From Oryzias latipes (taxonomy: Eukaryota > Chordata > Actinopteri > Beloniformes > Adrianichthyidae), in assembly GCF_002234675.1 (NCBI RefSeq), contig NC_019866.2:2218083-2282082 (forward strand): 64,000 bases of DNA, written 5' to 3'. The notes beneath the pieces were generated by a model. The model worked only from the letters and a program-made list of their open reading frames with translations, searched no databases and was not told where the DNA came from. Position 1 is the first letter of the stretch. Each line of letters begins with the position of its first letter. Shown here piece by piece: positions 1-11,190 of this stretch. The translations under genes were made by a program, and so were the position numbers.

Positions 1-1334
1 AGTTTCATGTATCCAATTAGAAGCCAGACTGTAGACTGTAAGACTGTAACGAAGAATTTAGGCGAACGAAAGACTAAAACAGAAACAGAATCTCTTGGAT
101 TTTCATTTCTAAGTGTAATTCTTCTAAATTCCCTCTTCAGCCCTACAGGGAACAAAAAGCAGTAATTACCCAACGAAGGGAAAACAACTCTGTAACCTGA
201 TTGTCTATTGATTCTGTGTTCTGCTGTAAACAGATATTCTGCTGCAGCCGGAGGCAGGCGGTGCAGGAGGACCACAAGCTGGTCTGCAGGAACCCGTCTT
301 TCCGGAAAATAACTGCGCTTTTGCAGATGCGCCTTCCTTTTGCATCCGAAGACTTTGATGTCGGCGACCTGGACTGCAATTACAAAAAAAAAAATGTTCT
401 CCTTTTGCTTTTACAAGATGAAACGTAAGCCCCGCCATTTATCCTCCATTATTCAAGGCTGCGTGACGCAAGTGCAACAGGAAAAACATTTGTCTTGGCT
501 ACAGCCGTCTCTTTGTTTCCCGCTATTGATCTAAATCCCCATTCCGGCCTGTGGAGGAACCTGTGTGTCTGTGGTCCCAACATACAGGCTGTCTTTGTTT
601 AAGAATCACATCCATCACGGGCATTTTTGTCTCCACTGCGAGCAGGGAGGAGATCCATGAATCTCAGGAGGAAGAAGTGGAGATCAGCAATATTTGGCCC
701 CTTTTTTCATGAGCTAAACAGGAGCCGGTGATGCAGATGGATGTCGCTGTGAGGCTGCATGACGAACGCGGCAAAAGTAATGACTATTGTCTCGTTAATG
801 GATAGAGAATGTATTACAGGTCATACGTTCCCATGAATAATGCACAACGAAGGAGCAGGCACAAAAATCTATCATCTCGGGGGTCAAATCATTCAGGAAC
901 AAATGTTTGATGACGCTCCTCCTCTTCTTCACGCAGAGAAGGTTATTTTACAGGAAGGTCAGAAACGTTTAAAACAATAACTCAGCAGTTTGTTTCTGCA
1001 TCTCTTGATGGAGTTTAAATCCTAAACTGGAGCTTCAGCTTCATTTTGCCGTTTCAGTATTTAAAGATGCCCTCTGTCAGGTGACCACGACTCCTCCCAC
1101 ACCAAAACGGACCAAACAAGCGGAGCAAAAGCACTTCCCAGATGCTGACCTCGTTCCTGCTCGCCTGCATGGACTTACTGGGACTTTTCTCCACTTTTTT
1201 TTTGTTTTTTTCAGTCTTTAGAGCAAAGCTGACGTTCCAAACACTTCCTGACACTTTTGTTGAAACTAAGTTTTGTAGAAAAACCTTTCTAGATCAGGAG
1301 TTTGCCTTTCATGTCGACTGTTTCAAAAAGCTTA
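1..1334. other. Intergenic, no gene recognised
   Basis: Only short open frames lacking credible splice context or recognisable protein similarity are present. A stretch around 250-425 keeps an open frame on both strands but has no domain that I recognise. Nothing else supportable is seen here. Confidence 0.5.
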
Positions 1335-2080
1335 AAGCTGGTGGTGGTGGGCGGCTCATGGGTTCTCGGGCCCTGGCTTCATCCTTGGCCCTTGTCTCGA
1401 TGTCCGGCGCCCGGTGGCCCCCATGGCTGCCGCCTGGTACAGCTAAGCGCTCCTGTCCTGTGGCCTGGGGGCCGGACGCCGGGTTCGCTTGTGCCTTTGG
1501 GCGTCGGGGGGGCCCCTGTCTCTGCGCCTGGCTGGGTGGGTGGGCGATCCCCCCCCCCCCCCCTCCCGGGCTGCCTGAGGCCGGATGCCAGGGGGGCTCC
1601 TGGGGGGCTCCTGGCCTGGGGGTCTCTCCTCCCCTCTCCTCGTCTGACTGGTCTGGCTGGGTGGAATCTGGTTCACCTTATGATCACACGGTTCACTTCG
1701 GCTATGGATATGGGAGGAAGGGTCAAGGAACATGGCGGGTGAGGAGGGTTGTAGAGGGTAGAATAGTGGGGGTTGGGGGTGGAGCTGTGGTTGTGCGGTG
1801 ATCACGGGGCTGCTTGGGTCCCAGCGCTGGCTCGCGGAGACGCGGCGCCGGCTGGGTGGTGGGCGGCTTATGGATGCTCGGGGTCCTGGCCTCGTCCTCA
1901 GCCTGAGTCTATGTTTCCGGCGCCCAATGGCCCCCATGGCTGCCGCCAGGTACGGCCGAGCACGCCTGTCCTGTGGCCTCGGGGTCCAGACACAGGTTTC
2001 GCTTATGCCTCCCGTCCTGGCGCCGGGACGACCCCTGTAGGGGGGCCCCCTCTGAGCCTGGCTGGGTGGGTGGGCATCAC
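1335..2080. repeat. GC-rich partial tandem duplication
   Basis: A GC-rich block stands out sharply from the AT-rich surroundings. About 225 bp starting near 1345 recurs near 1850 at an offset of roughly 510 bp. Shared landmarks include GTGGTGGGCGGCT, GGCCCCCATGGCTGCCGCC (one mismatch-free run in both copies) and GGCTGGGTGGGTGGGC. A C-homopolymer (1549-1563) lies at the end of the first copy. The long frames on both strands here are a by-product of GC content, not coding. Probably a dispersed repeat with an internal duplication; the family is not identified. Confidence 0.7.
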
Positions 2081-3797
2081 CATCATTCCTCCTCCTGACC
2101 CACAGTGTATTGATGGACAGATATCTTCTGCTCATCTTAGTGTCAGAATTTCCCTCTTGGATGTAATATTTGTCTTTTCAGCAGATCTGAGTTCAGCAGA
2201 CACCCCCCCCCCCTCACATTTTCCCCTCTCCCTCCCCACACACACTAAATGTAACAAATAAATAAAAAAATAATTAAAAAAACAAAAAGGGGTTTATACA
2301 AATTTACTCTCTGGTTTTTCTAAGTTCTATAACCTCTTTTTGTGATAGTGAAACCTGTCCAACACGAAAGGCCTTCAGCTCTCATCTGTTTGCTCAGATG
2401 TTGGACAGAACAAGTAAAACCAAATAGTTAATGATCAGAAAGATGGAACCACAAAATACCAGGACATTCTGGGAGCATTATAAGGGGGGGGATCCCACGT
2501 TGGACATAACAACAAGTTCAGGCTACTTTTTTTCAGAACATTTCAAAATTTACTGATGCGTTCAGGTGCTTCGCGTTGAGCTCGGGAGCTTTTTACAACA
2601 CTTGAGGGGTTAGTGGTGGACCTCAGGGTGTTGGTCTAGGAGACCATCGCCTGTGTTTCTCAAGGTTTTGTCAGATTCCCAAAACTACATCCATCTCAAA
2701 GAGAAATCAGAACCAGAAAGGTGAGTGAGAAGGTCTTCTGAAAGACATTTCTGTCGTGTGAACAAGAATTCCCATCGATCCCTGACATTCTTTTTTCATT
2801 CTGAAGGAAAACTTTAATCCTGAAACGTTTTTGGTTCACTAAAAGCAACTGGTGTGCTGAAACACAATGCTGAGTCAGGTTTTTACCTTCTGACGTGTAG
2901 ATCTCTGAGGGAAGAGACCAAACAGCAGTAAATATGCTCACGTTGTGATCAAAGACGATTTAAACTGAATTAAAGGGCATGAATCCAGTGGGTGCTGCAG
3001 ACCCTGACCCCTCAGCCTGCTTTTGTGTTTGTTTATTCGTCTAATCAGCATTCTGCAGTTTGCGTGACGGAAACGTCCATGTTTCTATCTGCTAATGAAA
3101 TCCACTCCAGCAGCGTCTGAAGCAACTGTCCTGCGGCTTTTCTGAGACCTGCGACTGCAGCAAACCCACCGGATGGGAAGAACGGAGGAGGAGGAGCTTA
3201 CACCTCCCCTGGCTTTAAAGGAGCTGCTGTTAATATTCACAGAGAGAATAGCAGGGTTGGAGGGAGAGACCATCACACGTTTTCATTTTCTTCTGTCTGT
3301 CCACTGAAATATCAGGCCGTCCTCGGTCGGCTTCAGTTAATTACTTTCACACAAAAAGACACATAATAGCTCCAGCTCCGCGGCCGTTTCATGTTGCCGC
3401 CTCTGTCTTTGCTTTTAGCTTCACTTGTGTTCTAAATTATATTGAACTGTCAAGACAAAGGGAATTAAACTGAGAGCAGGAGCAGAACTCAATTTAAAAA
3501 GTCAAACTTTCCCTGCAGCCTCTGTTTCCTGCAGATTGAAGCTCCTTTAATGTGAGGAAAGAAAAGGACGAGAACCAAGAACAAAACTTTCAAGTGTTCT
3601 CGTCAAACTATTACTGCAGTGCAGAAACACTGTCTGTGCGAATAAGAAGGTAGTGTTACTTTTTCTGTAATTAAAAAATTAAAAGCAGATGTGGAAGAAG
3701 ATGAGGAAAATAATTTACTTTCTTCTGTAATTTTAAGGAAAGATTGGGGCTGTGGTGCTCTGCCTCTTAACTCTGTAAATCTCACCACATCAAAATT
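2081..3797. other. Intergenic, no gene recognised
   Basis: A C-run/CA-rich stretch near 2200-2245 is followed by AT-rich sequence without any open frame or RNA gene that I can support. The interval 3320-3440 is homeodomain-motif rich (TTAATTA) but unproven as regulatory. Confidence 0.5.
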
Positions 3798-4637
3798 TTG
3801 ACAGAACATTTTTTAGAATTAAGATTTTGTATAAACCCTTTGATGAAATCTACACACAACAAATGCAATATCATTGGTGTACGAGACATAGATAATGTCT
3901 ATGATGCTATGTTGAGTGATTTCGTAAGTTTTTGTTCACAACGATCATTGTTTATTGCGCTAAGGTCACATAAGGTACAACTGCAACAGCGCAGTCAATG
4001 TCTCCAGATGGCGGCCGTCCATGTCGAGCGCCACTTACCGCCAGCTGCCTTGCAGACAGGGGTTTACAAAAATTCGGCCCCACTGATCAATCACAACTCA
4101 GATTTTGTGCTCAAATCTTTTCAATTTAAAAATGTACAAATTTTAAGAAAGCAAGGCTTCCAAAAAAGCACAATGTTCCGTCTCCTTCGTGTTCTTCTCA
4201 GCATCAACCGTAATTTGTCCAGACGCAGGGCTCAGAGTTGCTGTGGTGCTGTCAACGCCATGATGAGTTTAGTGCAATGCCGTCTCCCCATTTCCACCCA
4301 CGGTGGCCAGGATCGGCGGATTATCGTCTGGTCATCGCCAACAGCCCTCATCGTGTCCCTGCGCTGCAACCGTACGATTCCTTACAACCAGGTGGCAGTG
4401 GGATGGCAGCACAGGGGCAGGGGGTTGGCTGGAGGGTGGCAGTCTGAAATCGGCCGATCATCAGACGATTTGGGGGATCTTGGGCCCTCCTATCAGTCAA
4501 TTATTGCACTGCTACCTTCCTGCCACCGTGCGGCCCTGAAAGACGCCCTGACGGCCACTGACCGATGTCAAAAAATCATCCAGTCACCGTTTCATTTGCA
4601 GCCACCTGCTGAATCTGCTGAAAAACTTTGTATTTAG
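3798..4637 (+). other. Orphan 279-codon open frame
   Basis: The longest uninterrupted ATG-initiated frame in the window. I recognise no domain: no transposase catalytic triad, zinc finger, signal peptide or membrane segment is evident. The predicted protein is basic, with an Arg-rich stretch around residues 136-146. Composition of the middle part (about 4000-4560) is more GC-rich than the flanks, as for an inserted element. It could be a decayed transposon segment or a chance frame; there is no splice or polyadenylation context that marks it as a gene. Not assigned a function. Confidence 0.25.
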
Positions 4638-4915
4638 GTCGGTGCACTGCGAAATTTTGGGATATGTGGTCTTTTGCAAAAATACTGACTTGAGTGTTCA
4701 GGCAAATTAATCTTATTAACCCACCGTCTCAAATTTGATTCTAACATTTTCAACATGGTTGAACTTTATGAAGAATTCCTTATAAACAAATGTTTCATTC
4801 TTTCAGTGCAGAAAGTAAGTCAATTAAAAAAATGAATAACAATAGACGAGTTCATGTCATCATAATGTTCTCAAAATAAGCATAATTTTTCCTGCTGCAT
4901 TTAAAGCAATAAAAA

Positions 4916-5130
4916 CTATCCTCCTGACTACCAGCAAAACACATTTCAACACCCGAATATCTTCAAGCCACTACATAAACTGAATAAACTCCCTTGGGTA
5001 TCTACAGAGGACATTTGGGGCTTATCAATTAAACCAAATGTGAAGGGGCGGAGCTCTGGGAAATGTAGTTTTTTGGTGGATTTATAAGAAATTGTGACTG
5101 GACAGTTTAATAGTCAGGAGGGTATAAAGA
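4916..5130. repeat. Short element with inverted termini
   Basis: The word CCTCCTGACTA near 4920-4930 reappears in reverse complement (TAGTCAGGAGG) near 5110-5120, bracketing about 190 bp. This resembles a small non-autonomous DNA transposon. No target duplication could be fixed, so the call is tentative. Confidence 0.35.
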
Positions 5131-7255
5131 TGACATTTTAACATGCATTTCTATAGTTTCTCTTGAATACATGAAGGTTTTTCTTCAGTTGTTACTTAGT
5201 TTATTCTTACATTTTGGTCATAAAATCCCCCTTATTTTCTGGGAATGCAGTTCATAACTAAATAAAGCTAGTCAGAGCCTCAAAAGAGCTCAGAGGAACT
5301 TTATCTCTTCTTCTTCTGCAGAATCCCCAAACAGTGACGATTTGTGGACGTGCCGGGAAAGGGAAAGTTCTCCTCCTCGGATGGGAAGTGGGAACGCTGC
5401 TGTCTTCTCCATGCTCCTGCTCTCCGGACCGCAGGGCTTTAGCCCATCAAACCCTGTTTACAAGACATTCGAAGGACTGAGATAAGAGGTTTATTCCTCC
5501 CCGCAGACGACGAAGAGGCTTCAGGTGGATTTGAAAGAGAAACATGATAAAGCGAAGAGGATTCGTTTTCCGGAAAATTCACAGATCGTGTTCATGCAAA
5601 TGCAGGACTGATGATAAAACGGCCGTATCGCACATCAGAGCGTGTAAACAGTGCGCTGCACGAAAAGAGCTGAAGACGCATCTCCCAACTTCCCTCCAAT
5701 GCCCCCCGTCCCCCCTCCAGCTCAGGAGGGATCTGCAGCCTCCAGGACAGCAGGCCATTATTCAGGCTCTGGATGTACTGCTTCTTATCAGCGAGGCAGA
5801 TGCTCATGTCAACACGCGACACCCAGCAGCCCCGGGGGGGGGTGTTCGACAGGTGACATGCAGAACAAGGACGGTCACCTTAACTGGCGTTTTTTTGTTG
5901 TTTTTTCTCATTTTAGGCTCCTCCTCTCTCATGTGCAGCTTCTCACTTCAACAAACTGTCTGGATTCAGTCGCACGTTTGGGTTTTCCAGCATCAGAGGA
6001 GCAGTCCAGAACCGTCATCTGAGGTGGACCAGCTGTGTTTGTGTCTTGAACTTTCTAAATCTTCTGTTTAAGTGGGCAGGGTTAGAGTCCTGCTCCCAAC
6101 CTCAGAGTTCGGGAAATCTGTTCGCCACTGGGTGACGGTTGGCTGCAGCTACATCCACCTCTGGAACCACAACTCCTCCTTCAACCCTCCATGCAGGCCG
6201 TCAGGCAGGCAGGCGTGCTTTTTAAGTTTCTGGAATTATCTAACTGTGGATTGTGATCCTCCTGGTCTCAGGGCGGACACAGAACCAGCAGTTTTAGGGT
6301 TTGTCCAGATGTTTCTCTGTGTTCTTGATTGTCTCTTTCTCCATAAACTTTCTCATGGATCCAAGTTTGTCCAAAAGTCTCTTTCTGAATCATGAACTCT
6401 GACCTCAAGTGAGTCAAATGACACCAGATAGAGCTGCACGACATGATGAAAACTCGTGATGTGCGATATCAGTGATTCATATTGCAATGATAATGTAACA
6501 CAATGTGCTGCAGACATAATCAACGTGAACCAAGTTGGTAACATTTTAAACACAGACATCCTACAACTTTTTATCCCCTAAATGCTGACATTATTAATAA
6601 CAATTCATGTTATCATACTGTTGCTGTTAGGATTCTGCAGTTTAATTCAGTTTTTGGTCATGTTCTGTCCTGTCAGTCACTCCAGGTTCATGTTAATCAT
6701 CCACAACAGTAATGACAGCCGTCATCGTTACTGTTCTTTGTCTTGGTCCAACTGGTTTTGGGGTTGTCATGGCAACATTTTTACCTCAACAGTCTTTTAA
6801 TGTCTAAAATGTTGGTCAGAAAACCTAAAATCTACATGAGATTAAAAGAAATGACTCACAAATGTCAAAAATGTATAGAAAAACCTACGTTCTTTTTGTA
6901 GATGGAGTTGCCTTTTGAAAAGTTTGCTTCAACGACATGACACTTTTTAAGGACTGGAGATATTAAGACAGACGTAGCTGAGTGGAAGGGTTAAAATAAG
7001 CTCTGGTTCAGTTGAAATTCAAGGCGTTTGCATAATGAACTGAGCTGACTGAGTCCGTAGCTTCAGTCAAATTAAATAAACATCAAAGTTATGATGAGAA
7101 ATCCTGACACCCTTGAAAACAAACTACATTGAGAATCCATCCTGAAGCAAAAACATACTGTTTCGCTTAAAATTAAAAAGTTCTTTAAAGACATGACATG
7201 TTTTAATAAAGACAGATCTTCAGGAGAAAAAAACACATTTGTTTAAGGTAAAAGA
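5131..7255. other. Intergenic, no gene recognised
   Basis: Contains only short frames. The minus-strand frame at 5592-5822 looks superficially protein-like but has no recognisable family and no matching splice sites. The remainder is AT-rich with no supportable feature. Confidence 0.45.
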
Positions 7256-9914
7256 TGCTACATTTTGCACATATTGCACATGTGAAAATTGGTCATACGT
7301 CAATATATGTGGAAATAGTGAGAAAAGTTGTGGTCTATCATGAATGAACCACGTTAAAACCCCAGCAGAAGTATGAATAAACCACGCAAAGAACAAGTCA
7401 ACCAACATATAAACCATGCGTGAACATCACACTGCCTTTATGTATTTCATTAGTATTCATGCGTCAATTATGTAATTTTAACATGATATGACTCAAAAGT
7501 CGCTGGGGTTGCTGGGAGATGTAGTGTGTTTAGAACTCGGAAGATGGTTCCCGGCGACGACCAGAGAGGGAGACAGAGATCTGACAGTTCAACTGGTTTA
7601 ACTATCTGCAGGCGTTTAACTATACGTATTTTGTACGTAAACCCCGAAAGCGCTCGAAAACGTGCGTAGCGACGGGTGGAAGCCCGAAACGCGCATTTAC
7701 ACGTCTTACTGTGTAACATACATAAAAATGTTCAAACAGGAACCAAAAAACATAAAAAGTTTAAACTCATTCAAGCTAAGATTTGCCCGACAACCTATTT
7801 CACAGCAGAAACAACAATATAATCCAGTTTCAAAAATGTTTCCTCCTGTCAACAATTAGTTAAAACAAAAGAAAATTTGACAGGGCCAAATTTTTACGAA
7901 ACTTGTTTTAATTTTTGATTGAAATCAGAAACGGATTGAAATATGGGTGTGCTCTTTTGATTGACACTTAACTACAGTGACAGTTGTTTGGGCTCCAAGA
8001 TTATTTTACTGGGTCTGTGGGATTAAAGCCAAAAATGGCAGATTGAAAAACTGTCAGCAGTTGATCTTAAACTGCACATACACCCGACTGCCAGCGGGGG
8101 CTTTAAAGCCTTCTCACCCAGTAATTTCTGCAGAAGCACCACTTATAAAACCTTCAACAGATAAAGTAGAATATAATGAATTTGCTCTTGTAATGGCACA
8201 TCTATTTACAGGTCACGCAATCTGCCGAGTGTTTTAGCCTCGTCAAAATGCTGTGAGCCGTGCACCCATTTTATTACCAATCAAAGAAACTGCAGTACCA
8301 GTCAGTCATTCTGAAAAACCAAAGCATAAGAAACGTGGAGACTGGCAGGATTTTCCAGGCAGTCGCACACAAACGCACAAACGCAGTCGGATCTGCTGGC
8401 AGCCTGACAGCAGCATCTGCGAGAATCCAAGCGCTGCCGATGATGACACGCCTCTCTGAACTGTCACGGGAGCAGATGGTTTATCAATTCAAAGTAAAAG
8501 AGGGAAAAATAGAGAGCCGGCCTGCAAACAAGAAAAACAAACAAACCAGTCAACCGCTGAACGATCAAAGCATCAGTGGCCTTTGGATCCCTTTCCCCCT
8601 CTTGAAAAATGCATGAAAAGAAGATAGTGTTTCTGGAGTTTCCGCACACAGAAGTCTGGGAATACTCGGAGAAGAATCCTGGTGTAATGGACAAATGTTT
8701 TATTCTCTTTCAGCAGCTGTGTTGTGATGCAGACACTTGGGTTCAGAGCGGAGCTGGCTGTGGGTTTTTAGGAATAATGTTATGGAGAACTTCTGAGCCG
8801 CCTCTCTCAGTTCTTGATGATTTGACTTTGTCTGGCTGATGGCACCACTTTTGCCAGGAAGTCCTTTGACTAGTGTGACTAAAGTCCCTCTTAAAGGTCA
8901 CCCATCCACTGAGAGGTGTGGACTTTCTGAATAATTCATCTTCGCCGTTATCCCTTGGAAATTGAGAGCAAAAAATCAATTACACGCGCATGGCACTGCT
9001 GTCCGTATTTACCGTCTCAGTGTCTAAGACAACATTTACTTTCTAATTAGAAGATAATCAACGAGAATAATGGATTTTACAAGGTGGGAGAGTGTATTCA
9101 ATAAACCCAGTGTTGTTTCTTCAGATGAGTTATTTTCATTTACTGATGGCCTTTTTCCACAGCTGTAGTCATTTCATTTATGTCATTGGTTCATTTTGGT
9201 TTGGAGACACAAACATACAGGAGTCCTAACCCCCCCCAACCTGAAAATCCAACCATTCACCCTCAGAGACACCATGTCAAATTGAAAAAAGTTTTTTTAC
9301 AGACCGTCGGCTGTAAATGTTCCCCAAAGGCCATGTCACACATCCGTACTTGTTGCGCATTTTCCACGTATGATATTTCGGTCTTTCGCGATACATGTGT
9401 GATATAATTTAAGTGTTTCTTGCGTTCGTCATTCGTCGATGTGCGTCGAATTTGGTTTGGAGAAGTTCAAAATTTTTGGTTGGTTGAGAATTATGCAGTT
9501 TTTATGTATTTTTCGTCATTCATATGTTTTTATATACGCAATTGTATGTGATTTTTGCTAGATGAATATGCAAATGTGTGGCTTTCCGCAACCGTTCCAC
9601 ATATGTCTTTTCACCGATGTCTAACTTTTACATCGTGTAAACAGCACAAAAATGACATTCAAATTACGTAATAGACGCACGAATCACTAATGAATTGTAT
9701 ATAAAAAGCGCAATAATTACACACGGTTCATGTTTTACGTTGATTCACGTGTTCTTTGCGGGGTTTTTTTTGTACTTCTGTGGTTTTATCATGGTTAATT
9801 CATGATACACCTGTAAAAATTTCACGTAAAGAGTCACAACCCTTCTCTCTTTTTCACATATGTTCACGTATGACCAGTTTTCCTCCGTGCAATGTGCTCA
9901 AAATGTACATAGTG
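7256..9914. repeat. Long inverted-repeat pair about 2.7 kb apart end to end
   Basis: The sequence at about 7256-7490 aligns, in reverse complement, with about 9655-9914. Shared stretches include GGTCATACGT (left) against ACGTATGACC (right), and CATTAGTATTCATGCGTC against the complement of GACGCACGAATCACTAATG. Arms are diverged (estimated by eye at roughly three quarters identity). They may be the termini of one old DNA element, or two copies of one dispersed repeat in opposite orientation. The enclosed 2.1 kb shows no transposase frame. Confidence 0.55.
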
Positions 9915-9933
9915 TTGTGGTGCGTCCGGGAGT

Positions 9934-9942
9934 CCCCCCCCC

Positions 9943-9973
<31 letters not shown>

Positions 9974-9977
9974 ACAC
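9934..9977. repeat. C-homopolymer joined to CA microsatellite
   Basis: About 26 consecutive C residues (9934-9959) are followed directly by a CA dinucleotide run to 9977. The length of such runs in an assembly is unreliable. Confidence 0.95.
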
Positions 9978-10049
9978 TTTGCTCTGCTTTCCAGATCTGT
10001 TGGCACTCACTTCATCACCAGTCTGTTCTACTTGAGAAGAACCGTCACC

Positions 10050-10620
10050 AGCATTCATCGCCAGTTCATTGCCCCTCTATGGTGCGGTACCTGGTCTCTA
10101 GTCTAGTTCTCTGGTTCTCGCTTTCCATGCTTTGTATTAACGTCAACCTCTCTACCTCGTCTACAGGACAGTTTCCATGAGTGTCAACCTGGGTCCTACC
10201 TCCACACGAGCAGACAGAGCTTCACCAAAGATCCAAAGCCTCCAGCCACGCTACGAATCCAAGCCACCTCACGAGTCCAAGTCATGCCACAAGTCCAAGC
10301 CACGCCACAAGTCCAAGCCACGCCACAAGTCCAAGCCACGCCACAAGTCCAAGCCAAGCCACGACTCCAAACCACGCCACGACTCAACTCAAGTTCACGA
10401 CTCCACTCCACGCCTCGGCTCCATTCCACGCCATGCTTCTGCTCCCAGCCGCTTGACCAGAATCACCAAGCCATCGTAGATTCATCATCCAAACTCACCC
10501 ACTGGTTCTCGTCCAGAACAATAAATCCGTTAATTATCCATACCATTCTCCTGTGGCCCTTCCGTGTTCCAGCATCTGGGTCTGCTCAGCCTAGCTGATC
10601 GTAACACACAGTGGTTGTGT
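10050..10620 (+). repeat. 18-bp minisatellite in a probable retroelement 3' end
   Basis: An 18-bp unit, AAGTCCAAGCCACGCCAC, is repeated in tandem and then degenerates between about 10246 and 10430. Because 18 is a multiple of three, the repeat stays open in frame and would encode a Lys-Pro-Arg-His-Lys-Ser hexapeptide in the frame starting at 10177. Downstream are AATAAA (near 10520) and a tail ending in GATCGTAACA, a pattern I associate with 3' ends of fish retroelements. I do not regard this frame as a host gene. Confidence 0.6.
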
Positions 10621-10740
10621 GACACAGCCTTAAGATAGACCTCTGTAGTAGAATGTGGATGAGTGGAGCTATGCTGATAAAGATATCTATCTGAATGGAT
10701 GGGAGCATGTTCAGTGCTTAAAGAGAACTGTGTTTCTCAT

Positions 10741-11190
10741 GTTTTTAACACGTTCTTGTGGCATTTTATTTAGGATACTAAGAAAATTAACCTCAAACTT
10801 ACATTCCTGAGGATTTCTTTATTGAAACTGTCATTTGGAAAAGATCGTATCTGTGATGTAGAAAATATGCTGGGCGGGTCACCAAATCCCTGCCCCGCTC
10901 CATTCTGATGCATCGACTGCCAGACAAATAGATCCATGTTTTTGTTTTCCGTGTTTGAGCTGGAATCTAGTTTAGAACTGTACGGCTGGATAGTGTCAAC
11001 AATGCTCGCCTTTTTTGTTGCACAGAACAGTGCATAAACAGCGATCTCAGAGATGAATTTCTAATGAACTCCTGCCGCTCTGCAGAAACTATGTCCTATT
11101 TCAGATAAAAGTTAACAGATTTTGGCTAACAACTGCACAATGATAATTAAAAGACCGCTGGAAACACTTTAAGAATAGATCAAAATATGA
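10741..11190 (+). repeat. Dispersed repeat family R1, copy A
   Basis: Member of a family with six copies in this window (others near 23521, 33995, 43990, 47655 and 62155). Diagnostic blocks: TTCTTGTGGCATTTT near the start, GCCGCTCTGCAGAAACTA in the middle, and AATAGATCAAAA at the end. No protein-coding capacity. Family name not known to me. Confidence 0.8.

Noticed and set aside
1142-2261. Long overlapping open frames on both strands (up to 230 codons)
   Set aside because: They lie in a GC-rich duplicated repeat, overlap one another, and encode only low-complexity Pro/Arg/Gly text.
5592-5822. Minus-strand frame that looks mildly protein-like
   Set aside because: No recognisable family, no paired splice sites, and it sits in a region without other exons.
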